From the NCBI RefSeq assembly GCF_013416775.1, contig NZ_SZVI01000006.1, positions 79,452 through 143,451 of the forward strand: a stretch of 64,000 nt of DNA. The letters are read 5' to 3'. How positions within the stretch are numbered: position 1 is the stretch's first letter; every line of letters begins with the position of its first letter. Source of the stretch: Rhodoferax sp. BLA1. GTDB taxonomy: Bacteria > Pseudomonadota > Gammaproteobacteria > Burkholderiales > Burkholderiaceae_C. Positions 43,505 through 51,758 of the stretch are shown here, piece after piece. The notes beneath the pieces were generated by a model. That model saw nothing but the letters and a program-made list of their open reading frames with translations, had not been told where the DNA came from and did not search any database. Both the position numbers and the translations under genes were made by a program.

Positions 43505-44329
43505 ATGAACACCACAGACACAAGCACGCTGCAAAGCGACACCAAAGACGCCCAAAAGGGCAACGGCACACAGACCCTGTTGCGTGGGCTGGCCCTGTTG
43601 GAATGTGTGGCGCAGGGCATCTCGGATGTCAAAGGCATTGCCGCCCATCTGGGCACCCCGCGCAGCACAACCCACCGCATGCTCAACAGCCTGGTGGCCG
43701 AGGGGTATCTGCACCATGTTCCCTACGGCGGTTATTCATTGGGTTTCCGGTTGATCTACCTGGGCACCAAGGCCCAGGAGCAACGCCCACTGGGGGCCCT
43801 GGCCCGGCCGTTCCTGGAAGAGCTGGCTGCCATGACCGGCGACACGGTGCACCTGGGCACCCAAGAGGGCAACCGGGTGTTTTATCTGGACAAGATCTCC
43901 GGCACCAAAGGCCTGGAAATGCGATCGCGCATCGGCAACCGCATGCCGCTGGCCTCCACCGGTGTCGGCAAGGCACTCATGTTGGGCTTGCCGCCAGAAG
44001 CCTGGCAAGCGCTCTACGACGAGGCTGTGGCCGAGAAGGTGGCAGCCGGTGAACCCGTCTTGCTGAGCCCGTGGCCGCAGTTCCGGGAAGACATGTTGAG
44101 CTACCGGTCGCAGGGCTGGGTGATGGACCTGGAAGAAAACGAAATTGGCATCCGCTGCGTGGGCGCACCGATACACGACGTCAGTGGTGCGGTGGTGGCG
44201 GCCGTCAGTGTGGCCAGCGCAGCGCCTTACATCACCCGCGAACGTATGTTGGCGCTGGGCCCCACCGTGCGCAAGGTGGCGCAAAACATCTCTGAAAAAC
44301 TGGGACTGGGGAGCAACAGCCATGTCTGA
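43505..44329 (+). CDS. IclR family regulator of sugar-acid genes
   Basis: This 274-aa protein has the IclR winged helix ('VKGIAAHLGTPRSTTHRMLNSLVAEGYLHHV') and effector domain ('RPFLEELAAMTGDTVHLGTQEGNRVFYLDKI', 'MPLASTGVGKALM', 'GIRCVGAPIHDVSGAVVAAVSV'). It is co-transcribed with dgoK (8-nt overlap) and divergent from the SDR gene. Effector probably a sugar acid such as galactonate or 2-dehydro-3-deoxygalactonate. Confidence 0.87.
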   Translation: MNTTDTSTLQSDTKDAQKGNGTQTLLRGLALLECVAQGISDVKGIAAHLGTPRSTTHRMLNSLVAEGYLHHVPYGGYSLGFRLIYLGTKAQEQRPLGALARPFLEELAAMTGDTVHLGTQEGNRVFYLDKISGTKGLEMRSRIGNRMPLASTGVGKALMLGLPPEAWQALYDEAVAEKVAAGEPVLLSPWPQFREDMLSYRSQGWVMDLEENEIGIRCVGAPIHDVSGAVVAAVSVASAAPYITRERMLALGPTVRKVAQNISEKLGLGSNSHV

Positions 44330-45323
44330 CAGGCACACACCACAGCACCCCGAACTGATTGCGCTGGACTGGGGCACATCGAGCCTGCGTGCCTTTTTGC
44401 TGGCAGACGCTGGTCAGATATTGCAGACCCGCAGCACCGCCCAGGGTTTACAAGCGCTGCCCCTGCCGGGAGTCGCCGGTTTCGAGAAAGCCTTTGCCGA
44501 CATCGCCGGTGACTGGTTAACCCGCTGGCCGCAGTTGCCGGTGGTGGCCGGTGGCATGGTTGGCAGTGCCCAGGGCTGGAAAGAAGCACCGTATGTGCGT
44601 TGCCCGGTGGATGTGGGTGCGCTGGCCAAACACAGCGTGTCGGTGCCCAGTGGTTTGGGGATGGATGTGGTGATTGCCCCCGGCTTGTTGCTGGACGAAG
44701 CCGATAACGCACCCGATGTGATCCGTGGTGAGGAAATCCAGATTGCAGGCGCCCTGGCGACCAACCCGGCGCTGGCCGAGGCCGCTACCCTGGTGATGCC
44801 CGGCACCCATTCCAAATGGGTGCAGATCACAGCGGGCCAGATCACCCATTTCTCCAGCTACATGACGGGTGAAATTTTTTCTGTGCTGGTCAAACACTCG
44901 ATCCTGGGCCGGTTGATGACCGAGCCAGTCAGCGAGGAGCCCAGCAGCGCCCAGGCTGCCTTTGCGCAAGGTGTCGAGGCCGCGCGCCACAGCCAACCTG
45001 GCGACTTCACACACCAGATTTTTGCCGCCCGCACGCTGGGGCTGACCCAGCGTTTGCCGCAGCCTGTGCTCAAACACTACCTCTCAGGCCTGTTGATTGG
45101 CCATGAGCTGGTGTCTGGCCTGGCCAAATCCGCAGCCAAGCTGCAGACCCAGGGGCCGCTGCTGCTGATTGGTGAGCCCAGCCTGTGCCAGCGTTATGCC
45201 CAGGCCTTTGCCATCCTGGGTGTACCGGTGACCGGCATTCTCGACAACCCGGCGCCACGCGGCTTGTGGGAGTTTGCCAAGGCATTGGGACTGATCCACC
45301 AACCCCTGGACGTACTTCACTGA
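44322..45323 (+). CDS. dgoK: 2-dehydro-3-deoxygalactonokinase
   Basis: This 333-aa protein of the DgoK family starts 'ELIALDWGTSSLRAFLL' (phosphate-1 loop of the ASKHA kinase fold) and has 'VVAGGMVGSAQGWKEAPYVRCPVD' and 'VMPGTHSKWVQI'. It phosphorylates 2-dehydro-3-deoxy-D-galactonate. The gene overlaps the IclR gene and is followed 6 nt later by the aldolase, the normal order in galactonate loci. Confidence 0.88.
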   Translation: MSDRHTPQHPELIALDWGTSSLRAFLLADAGQILQTRSTAQGLQALPLPGVAGFEKAFADIAGDWLTRWPQLPVVAGGMVGSAQGWKEAPYVRCPVDVGALAKHSVSVPSGLGMDVVIAPGLLLDEADNAPDVIRGEEIQIAGALATNPALAEAATLVMPGTHSKWVQITAGQITHFSSYMTGEIFSVLVKHSILGRLMTEPVSEEPSSAQAAFAQGVEAARHSQPGDFTHQIFAARTLGLTQRLPQPVLKHYLSGLLIGHELVSGLAKSAAKLQTQGPLLLIGEPSLCQRYAQAFAILGVPVTGILDNPAPRGLWEFAKALGLIHQPLDVLH

Positions 45324-45329
45324 GAACAC

Positions 45330-45980
45330 ATGATGACCAACACCCTCCATACCCGATTTGAAGCTGCGCTGCAGCATTTACCCCTGGTCGCCATTCTTCG
45401 CGGGCTGACCCCGGCCGAAGCCGAACCAGTGGCCCAGACGCTGTACCAGGCCGGCTTTCGCCTGATCGAAGTGCCGCTGAACTCACCAGACCCGTTCACC
45501 AGCATTGCCCACATTCGCCAGTGCCTGCCCAAAGATGCGCTGGTGGGTGCCGGGACGGTGCTCGAGGCTGAGAATGTGACACGCCTCAAAGACATCGGTG
45601 GTGAACTGGTGGTCATGCCCCATGCCGACACCAGCGTGATCCGCGCGGCCAAAACACTGGGACTGATCAGCATGCCCGGCGTCGTTACCCCGACCGAGGC
45701 CTTGGCTGCGCTCAAAGCCGGTGCCAATGCGTTGAAGTTGTTCCCGGCCGAGCTGGTCACACCCGCCATCGTCAAGGCGATGCGACCCATCTTGCCCAAG
45801 GGCACACGTTTGTTTCCGGTGGGTGGCATCACGCCAGACACCATGGCCCCTTTCCTTGCCGTGGGTGTCAGCGGTTTTGGATTGGGTTCCGCCCTGTATT
45901 CGCCTGGCGTGCCTTTGGCACAGTTGGCCAGGCAAGCCGAATGCTTTGTGGCTGCGTGGAAAACGCAGCACGCTGCATAA
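45330..45980 (+). CDS. dgoA: 2-dehydro-3-deoxy-6-phosphogalactonate aldolase
   Basis: This 216-aa class I aldolase of the KDPG/KHG family has 'VAILRGLTPAEA', the catalytic Glu region 'LIEVPLNSPDP', 'GAGTVL' and the Schiff-base lysine in 'NALKLFPAE'. It splits KDPGal into pyruvate and glyceraldehyde 3-phosphate. Directly after dgoK in the same operon. Confidence 0.9.
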   Translation: MMTNTLHTRFEAALQHLPLVAILRGLTPAEAEPVAQTLYQAGFRLIEVPLNSPDPFTSIAHIRQCLPKDALVGAGTVLEAENVTRLKDIGGELVVMPHADTSVIRAAKTLGLISMPGVVTPTEALAALKAGANALKLFPAELVTPAIVKAMRPILPKGTRLFPVGGITPDTMAPFLAVGVSGFGLGSALYSPGVPLAQLARQAECFVAAWKTQHAA

Positions 45981-46059
45981 AGAGGTTCCGACCACCGCGC
46001 CGGGGACTTCAGTTTGAGTCGTTTTTCGCCAACATGACATTTAAAAACCAGGAGCAAAG

Positions 46060-47028
46060 ATGAAATCGAAAGCAGTGATAACCCGTTTGTTGACAGCCAT
46101 GTGTGCCTCCACCCTGTTGCTGGGTGTGTCGGTTCGGGCCGCCGAGTACCCCACCAAACCGATCGAAGTGATCGTGCCATTCGCGGCCGGTGGCGGCACC
46201 GACCTGGTGACCCGCGCCTTTGCCGACGCCGCCAAAAAATACCTGCCCAAATCCATCGGTGTGGTCAACAAGACCGGGGGTGGGGGTGCGGTGGGCTTCT
46301 CTGAGATCGTGATGGCACGCCCCGATGGCTACAAAATTGGCACCGGCACGGTGGAAATCGCGATGTTGCCGCACATGGGTCTGGTGCAGTTCAGCGCCGA
46401 TGACTTTGCGCCGATTGCCCGCCTGAATGCCGAACCCTCGGCCATTTCGGTCAATGTGAGTGCCCCCTGGAACACCTACGAAGAGTTCATCACCTACGCC
46501 AAGGCCAACCCGGGCAAAGTGCGCATCGGCAACTCCGGCACCGGCGCGATCTGGCACCTGGCGGCAGAAGCCCTGGCCGAAAAAACCGGCGCCAAGTTCA
46601 ACCACATCCCCTATGACGGCGCCAACCCCGCTGTGACCGCGCTGCTGGGTAACCACATTGAAGCCGTCACGGTCAGCCCGGCTGAGGTGGTGGCACATGT
46701 CACTGCGGGCAAGGTCAAGATCCTGGCAGTGATGGCCGACCAGCGCCTGCCTGCGTTCGACAAGGTGCCCACGCTGAAAGAAAAAGGTGTGGACCTGAGC
46801 ATCCAGACCTGGCGCGGTATTGTGGTGCCCAAGAAAACACCACAAGACGTGCAAGACGTGTTGCGCGCCGCTGCCAAAAAGACAGCTGAAGACCCCGCCT
46901 TCAAGGAACAGCTGGCCAAGATGAACCTGACCCATGCCTACCTGGATGCTGCAGCCTTCAAAGCCGCCATCGACAAGGACAACGTCTTCTTCAAGACGAT
47001 GATGACCAAACTCGGCATCGCCAAATAA
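46060..47028 (+). CDS. TTT-family (Bug/TctC-like) substrate-binding protein
   Basis: This 322-aa protein has a signal peptide (cleavage near VRA-A) and the Bug-family pattern 'YPTKPIEVIVPFAAGGGTDLVTRAFADAAKK', 'GGGGAVGFSEI', 'GKVRIGNSGTGAIWHLAAEAL'. It captures a carboxylate in the periplasm for the TctAB-type permease encoded downstream. In this locus the ligand is likely a sugar acid such as galactonate (inference). Confidence 0.88.
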   Translation: MKSKAVITRLLTAMCASTLLLGVSVRAAEYPTKPIEVIVPFAAGGGTDLVTRAFADAAKKYLPKSIGVVNKTGGGGAVGFSEIVMARPDGYKIGTGTVEIAMLPHMGLVQFSADDFAPIARLNAEPSAISVNVSAPWNTYEEFITYAKANPGKVRIGNSGTGAIWHLAAEALAEKTGAKFNHIPYDGANPAVTALLGNHIEAVTVSPAEVVAHVTAGKVKILAVMADQRLPAFDKVPTLKEKGVDLSIQTWRGIVVPKKTPQDVQDVLRAAAKKTAEDPAFKEQLAKMNLTHAYLDAAAFKAAIDKDNVFFKTMMTKLGIAK

Positions 47029-47036
47029 GGCCTGAC

Positions 47037-47062
47037 GGCGCCCGCCAACAGCAGCGGGCGCC
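47037..47062 (+). promoter_or_regulatory. Stable hairpin between binding-protein and TctB genes
   Basis: GGCGCCCGC (47037-47045) pairs perfectly with GCGGGCGCC (47054-47062). No T-run follows. Such hairpins between a binding-protein gene and the permease genes commonly protect the upstream message or reduce read-through, giving more binding protein than permease. Confidence 0.6.
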
Positions 47063-47153
47063 GCTGGAGACATAACCCGGCCAGACAAGATTTTCCGGGG
47101 GGCTTGGCCCCAGCCGGGTGGTCTTGTGCGGCCCATTTGTGAGGGTATCCAAC

Positions 47154-47681
47154 ATGGACACATCTGAACCATCTGCCAACGCCGCCCCGAAACCTTTCGG
47201 CTGGAACATGGACATCGCCATTGGCGTGCTGGTGTCGCTGGTGGCCGTCGCCGCCATCTTTTTCTCGCGCAAGTTCCCCAGCACCGGCCTGGCCACAGAC
47301 ATCGGCTCGGCGCGCTTCCCCCAAATTTATGCGGGGGCGCTGCTGGTGTTGAGTGCCCTATTGATCGGCCGCCACCTGATCAAAGGCAAAGGCCAACAAG
47401 CACCCGCCGAGCAAGCGGATGCGCCCGTCGTTCACAAAGAGGTTCGCAGCTACCGCCGGGCCTTTGTGGGCATCGCCAGCTCACTACTGGCGCTGGCAGC
47501 CATGCCTTACCTAGGTTATGGCGTGGTCACCGTCTGTTATCTGTCTTTTCTGATGGGGCTGATGGGCATGACACACAAGCTGTGGAATCCACTGCTGGCG
47601 GTGTTGATCACCGTGACGCTGTATTTCACCTTCTCGGCCGGTCTGAACGTGCCTTTGCCGCTCGGCAGCCTGTTTGAATAA
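47154..47681 (+). CDS. TctB family small transporter subunit
   Basis: This 175-aa membrane protein has about four helices ('WNMDIAIGVLVSLVAVAAIFFS', 'GIASSLLALAAMPYLGYGVVT', 'LLAVLITVTLYFTFSAGLNVPLPLG') and the TctB hallmark 'GSARFPQIYAGALLV'. Start ATG 47154 follows GAGGG; an upstream GTG frame (47118) is not needed. Partner of the TctA-like subunit. Confidence 0.87.
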   Translation: MDTSEPSANAAPKPFGWNMDIAIGVLVSLVAVAAIFFSRKFPSTGLATDIGSARFPQIYAGALLVLSALLIGRHLIKGKGQQAPAEQADAPVVHKEVRSYRRAFVGIASSLLALAAMPYLGYGVVTVCYLSFLMGLMGMTHKLWNPLLAVLITVTLYFTFSAGLNVPLPLGSLFE

Positions 47682-47708
47682 AACGAATTTTCCCGTTGGA
47701 GACAAGCC

Positions 47709-49223
47709 ATGCAAGAACTCAGTTTGCTGTTGAACGGCTTTGCCGCTTTGGCACACCAACCCATGGCACTGCTGCTGTCAGTGATTGGGGTTGCCGTGGG
47801 CATTGTGATCGGCGCAATGCCGGGGCTGACCGCAACCATGGGGGTGGCGATCCTGCTGCCCTTTACCTTCGGCATGGAGCCGGTGTCGGGCCTGCTGATG
47901 ATTTCCGGGGTCTATTTTGGCGGTGTCTACGGTGGCTCGGTGACCGCCATCCTGCTCAAAATCCCGGGTACACCAGCCGCTGCCGCCACCGCCATTGACG
48001 GTTTCGAGTTGACCAAAAAGGGCATGGCCGGCATTGCCCTGGGCACGGCCACCATTTCCTCGTTCATCGGCGGCACCTTGAGTGTGATCGTGCTGGTGTT
48101 CATGGCGCCGCTGCTGGCCAGTGTGGCGCTGGAGTTCAGCGCGTCCGAGACCTTTGCGCTGGCGGTTTTTGGTTTGAGCATCATTGCCAGCATCTCGGGC
48201 AAGTCCCTGGTCAAGGGGCTGATGGCCGGTTTTGTCGGCCTGCTGATCTCCACCATCGGGCTTGACCCCATGGGAGGTTTCCCACGTTTTACCGGTGGTT
48301 TTGTGGAGCTGATGAGTGTGCCCTTCATCCCGGTGATGATTGGCCTGTTTGCCGCAGCGGAAGCCTTCAAGTCGATGGAAACCAGTGGTTTGCTCAAGAA
48401 CAAAGCGGCCGCGCTGGGCCGCATCATCCCGCCCTGGTCGGTGTACAAAGGTTTGTTGTGGACCGTCTTGCGCTCCTCCGGTCTGGGCATTTTCATCGGC
48501 TCCATCCCAGGAGCAGGCGCTGACATTGCAGCCTTTGTGGCCTACAACGAAGCCAAACGTTTCAGCAAACACCCCGAGAACTTTGGCAAGGGCGAGTTGT
48601 CTGCGGTGGCGGCCTGCGAGTCCGGTGCCAACGGCTGTACCGGTGGCGCCATGCTGCCGATGCTGACCCTGGGCATCCCCGGTGATGCCACCACTGCCGT
48701 CATGCTGGGTGCGCTGACACTGCAGGGCCTGCAACCCGGGCCGCTGCTGTTCAAGGACCACAGCGACCTGGTGTTCACGCTGTTTGCCGGGATGTTGTTC
48801 TGTTATGTGGTGATGCTGCTGGTGGGTCTGGGCTCCTTGCGCTTCATCGGCAAAATTTTGCAGATGCCCAAGTCGATCCTGACACCCACCATCCTGGCGC
48901 TGTGTGTGGTCGGCACCTACGCCATCAACAACAGCATGTTCGACATCGGCATCATGCTGGCCGCCGGTGTGCTGGGTTACCTGATGGAGAAGTGGGAATT
49001 CCCGCCGTCACCGGTGGTGTTGGCGCTGATCATGGGGCCGATGGCCGAGAGCAACTTCCGGCGCGCCTTGTCGCTGTCCAATGGCAGCTACGACTTCCTC
49101 TACACCCGCCCGATCACAGCCACCTTCCTGGTCATCGCCTTGTTGTCGATGTTCTACCCGGTGCTGCGCCGGTTACAGCAAAAGCGCAAGGCAGCCCGTC
49201 TGGGCGTCGTCAGCCCAGCCTGA
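47709..49223 (+). CDS. TctA family large transporter subunit
   Basis: This 504-aa protein has about 12 helices and the TctA motifs 'GIVIGAMPGLTATMGVAILLPFTFGM', 'YFGGVYGGSVTAILLKIPGTPAAAATAIDG' and 'GSIPGAGADIAAFVAYNEAKRFSK'. It is the permease of a tripartite tricarboxylate-type transporter driven by ions. GTTGGAGA precedes the ATG. Confidence 0.92.
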   Translation: MQELSLLLNGFAALAHQPMALLLSVIGVAVGIVIGAMPGLTATMGVAILLPFTFGMEPVSGLLMISGVYFGGVYGGSVTAILLKIPGTPAAAATAIDGFELTKKGMAGIALGTATISSFIGGTLSVIVLVFMAPLLASVALEFSASETFALAVFGLSIIASISGKSLVKGLMAGFVGLLISTIGLDPMGGFPRFTGGFVELMSVPFIPVMIGLFAAAEAFKSMETSGLLKNKAAALGRIIPPWSVYKGLLWTVLRSSGLGIFIGSIPGAGADIAAFVAYNEAKRFSKHPENFGKGELSAVAACESGANGCTGGAMLPMLTLGIPGDATTAVMLGALTLQGLQPGPLLFKDHSDLVFTLFAGMLFCYVVMLLVGLGSLRFIGKILQMPKSILTPTILALCVVGTYAINNSMFDIGIMLAAGVLGYLMEKWEFPPSPVVLALIMGPMAESNFRRALSLSNGSYDFLYTRPITATFLVIALLSMFYPVLRRLQQKRKAARLGVVSPA

Positions 49224-49250
49224 TCAACCCACTTTGTACAGGATGCTCTG

Positions 49251-50156
49251 ATGAAGACAAGCACATTGGGCGCTGACGCCCTGATCTGTCCAGACGTGCG
49301 CAACGCCGTGGGTGAAAGCCCGGTCTGGGACCACAACACAGCCTGCTGGCAGTGGATCGACCAGGCGGGCAAGGTCTTTCGCCTGGACCCAGCCAGCGGG
49401 GAAGTCCGCCACTGGTCGGTGGCTGAGAAAATCGGCAGCATGGTGCTGCGCCCTGACGGGGGTAGGGTGGTCTGCTGCGAGACCGGCATTTTTGACCTGG
49501 AACTCGGTGAGACCGGGGCCGCGGGCATGACACGCCTGGCCTCGATCACCCATCCCAAACCCGGCATGCGTTTCAACGACGGGCGTTGTGACCGGCAGGG
49601 TCGGCTCTGGGTGTCCACCATGGTGATGGACATCTCGCTCGGTGACCCGGCAGGGCGCTGGTTTCGTTTCACCCGTCAGGACGGACTTTTCACTTCCGAC
49701 TTTGGTGGTTTTGCGATCCCGAATGGTTCGGCCTTCAGCCCGGACGGCAAAACCTTGTATTGCTCTGACACCCACCGCGATGTGCGCATGCTCTGGCAGT
49801 TTGACTACGACACCGACTCCGGCACACCCAGCAACAAACGTCCGTTTGTCGACCTGCGCCAGGAGGTCGGGCGTCCGGATGGCGCGGCCGTGGACGTGGA
49901 TGGCTGTTACTGGGTGTGTGGCCTGGACGAAGGTTGCATCATGCGTTTTACCCCGCAGGGCCAGCTTGATCGCAAGATCTTGCTGCCGATGCAAAAACCC
50001 ACCATGTGTGCCTTTGGCGGCGCCGATGGGCAAACCATGCTGGTGACCTCGCTGTGCCGCGGTGAGAAAGACCTGGAGACCGACCCCCATGCCGGTCGGC
50101 TGCTGATGTTCAGACCGGGTGCACAAGGGATTGTTGAACCGCGCCTGCTGGATTAA
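49251..50156 (+). CDS. SMP-30/gluconolactonase family lactonase
   Basis: This 301-aa six-bladed propeller has 'AVGESPVWDHNTACWQWID' (metal-binding Glu), 'RFNDGRCDRQGRLWVSTM' (Asn and Asp region) and 'GRPDGAAVDVDGCYWVCG' (metal Asp). It hydrolyses aldonolactones; here probably the product of the SDR dehydrogenase, giving galactonate or a related sugar acid. Last gene of the operon. Confidence 0.88.
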   Translation: MKTSTLGADALICPDVRNAVGESPVWDHNTACWQWIDQAGKVFRLDPASGEVRHWSVAEKIGSMVLRPDGGRVVCCETGIFDLELGETGAAGMTRLASITHPKPGMRFNDGRCDRQGRLWVSTMVMDISLGDPAGRWFRFTRQDGLFTSDFGGFAIPNGSAFSPDGKTLYCSDTHRDVRMLWQFDYDTDSGTPSNKRPFVDLRQEVGRPDGAAVDVDGCYWVCGLDEGCIMRFTPQGQLDRKILLPMQKPTMCAFGGADGQTMLVTSLCRGEKDLETDPHAGRLLMFRPGAQGIVEPRLLD

Positions 50157-50166
50157 GCATGAAATA

Positions 50167-50210
50167 GGCCTCTAGCCCTTATTCCAAAAGGGCTATTCGC
50201 TATTAAAACT
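50167..50210 (-). repeat. Palindromic intergenic repeat unit
   Basis: CCTCTAGCCCTTATTCCAAA, then AGGGCTATTCGCTATTAAAA: hairpin AGCCCTT/AAGGGCT. It lies between the converging SMP-30 and FUSC genes and could terminate both. Confidence 0.75.
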
Positions 50211-50287
50211 GAAGCTGTGTTTAGATGAAGAACGACTGCCTCGTGGCGAGCCTCCATTCTGCACCAGCGTGGCCAGGCAACCTCGCC

Positions 50288-51382
50288 TCAAGGCAATAGG
50301 CGTGTGGGCGCCAAACGCCGCAGTTGTCGCCCCACAGCGTCCCGACAGCGCGGGCTGTGCAGGCACAGGCCACCGATCAAGCCCAGCACCGAACCGAGCA
50401 CCGTGTCGATCAAGCGCGCCGCCAGCAGCGCATCCGGTGAGCCCACGCCCAGCCGTGCGGACTCGGCGAGGAAGATGGTGGTTGGGGTGATAAAAATCAC
50501 GGCCAAACCGTAGTGGCGCACCACCAGCATTTCGGTCATAAAAGCCAGCACCATCATGATCAGCGCAAAACGCCACGGGTCCAGGGGCAGTATCAGCAGC
50601 CCCCAGGCCAGAAACAAGCCGATGCCGGTGCCGATGATGCGGTGCACCTGCTTGTTCCAGACGGCGCGTTTGGACATGCCCTGCATCACGGCCAGGCAAC
50701 TCACGGGCACCCAGTAGGCCCGGTCGAGTTGCAGCATTTGGGCCAGCAGCAGTGACAGGCCCACAAACACACCGGTCACCACCGAATCCACAATCACAAA
50801 ATCAAAGCTGGCCGGTGGCAAAGGACTCACCGGCTGGGGAGCCTCACGCCGCAGGATAAAGAGGCTGTAGAAAAAGGCGATCAGGCAGGCCAGCAGACAG
50901 CCCATGGTGAGCAGTCCGACAAACAAAGGCACCTGCACCACCTCGATGCCCGAATAGGCCCCAATCGCAGCCGACATGATGAAGAACAGGCTTCCCGGTG
51001 GGCCGACCCGATAAAACCGGCACACCATGGTGACCACGATGGTGATGAAGCCCAGTACCGGCACCAGCAGCACGGGAAAGAAGTGGGTCATCAAGCCCAA
51101 GGCATAACAGGCGCTGAAGCCAAACGCACAGGTCATCAGCGTCACCATGCGGTGCGACAGCGGCGTCTTTGGGCAATACACAAACACCAGGCCACCCAGC
51201 GATGAGACCAGGCCGAAGTTCAGGTGGTTGAAATAAGCGCCGATCAAAAGCGGCAGGCCCGAGGCCAGTGCCGCGCAAAACGGCATCTGCCAGCGCCGGT
51301 CACTGGGGTGGATGGTGGCCAGGTGGGTCAGCTCGACCCGAATCCGCTCTTGCAGCTTGCGCCATACCTGCCAACTGATCAT
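50288..51382 (-). CDS. FUSC family membrane protein
   Basis: This 364-aa protein has two clusters of membrane helices. The first starts 'WQMPFCAALASGLPLLIGAYF', and the second contains 'DRAYWVPVSCLAVMQG...WNKQVHRIIGTGIGL', typical of FUSC/aromatic-acid exporter proteins (AaeB, YccS relatives). Members export aromatic carboxylic acids such as hydroxybenzoates or fusaric acid. Its place beside a locus resembling quinate/protocatechuate metabolism fits an aromatic-acid exporter role (inference). The long cytoplasmic domain of YccS is absent. Confidence 0.82.
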   Translation of the reverse strand: MISWQVWRKLQERIRVELTHLATIHPSDRRWQMPFCAALASGLPLLIGAYFNHLNFGLVSSLGGLVFVYCPKTPLSHRMVTLMTCAFGFSACYALGLMTHFFPVLLVPVLGFITIVVTMVCRFYRVGPPGSLFFIMSAAIGAYSGIEVVQVPLFVGLLTMGCLLACLIAFFYSLFILRREAPQPVSPLPPASFDFVIVDSVVTGVFVGLSLLLAQMLQLDRAYWVPVSCLAVMQGMSKRAVWNKQVHRIIGTGIGLFLAWGLLILPLDPWRFALIMMVLAFMTEMLVVRHYGLAVIFITPTTIFLAESARLGVGSPDALLAARLIDTVLGSVLGLIGGLCLHSPRCRDAVGRQLRRLAPTRLLP

Positions 51383-51563
51383 GTTTTTCCCTGTTCATCA
51401 GCGACCCAATGCGCTGGTGTCGCGCTATCTATTTTATAGCCACGGTGTTTTTGGCGACCTGCGTCGGAGTCAATGGCACCTGGCCGGTGTGCGCGACATG
51501 CGCAGCATCAACAAAGGCAATCTGTGACATCAGCTGCCTACCGGTCTGGGCCAGCCATCGCAT

Positions 51564-51713
51564 TTTGTACCAAATAGTACAAACCCTCGTTTTGTGCGTT
51601 GATCGATCCATAAACGGCGATTAACGAACGAAATGGGTGTTTTTTGATTTGTCAATTTAAGCAGCATCGTTAAAGTCCCCGAAGAACATCGCCAATAAGT
51701 CGATCATCGATCA
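51564..51713. promoter_or_regulatory. Regulatory region between FUSC gene and TPP-enzyme operon
   Basis: The 376-nt gap (51383-51758) carries no gene. It holds a perfect inverted repeat TTTGTAC-N6-GTACAAA (51564-51583), an inverted pair TTAACGA (51621) / TCGTTAA (51667), and GATCATCGATCA (51702-51713), which closely matches AATCATCGATTA (57676-57687) in front of the IclR gene. These are candidate operators; no clear consensus promoter was seen. Confidence 0.45.
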
Positions 51714-51758
51714 CTGGCAGCTTAACCAACACATGCGGCGCCACCACCGGAGACAACC

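Noticed and set aside
46009..47172. 387-aa minus-strand frame opposite the TctC-like gene
   Set aside because: Antisense to a well-supported binding-protein gene; no motif or ribosome site of its own.
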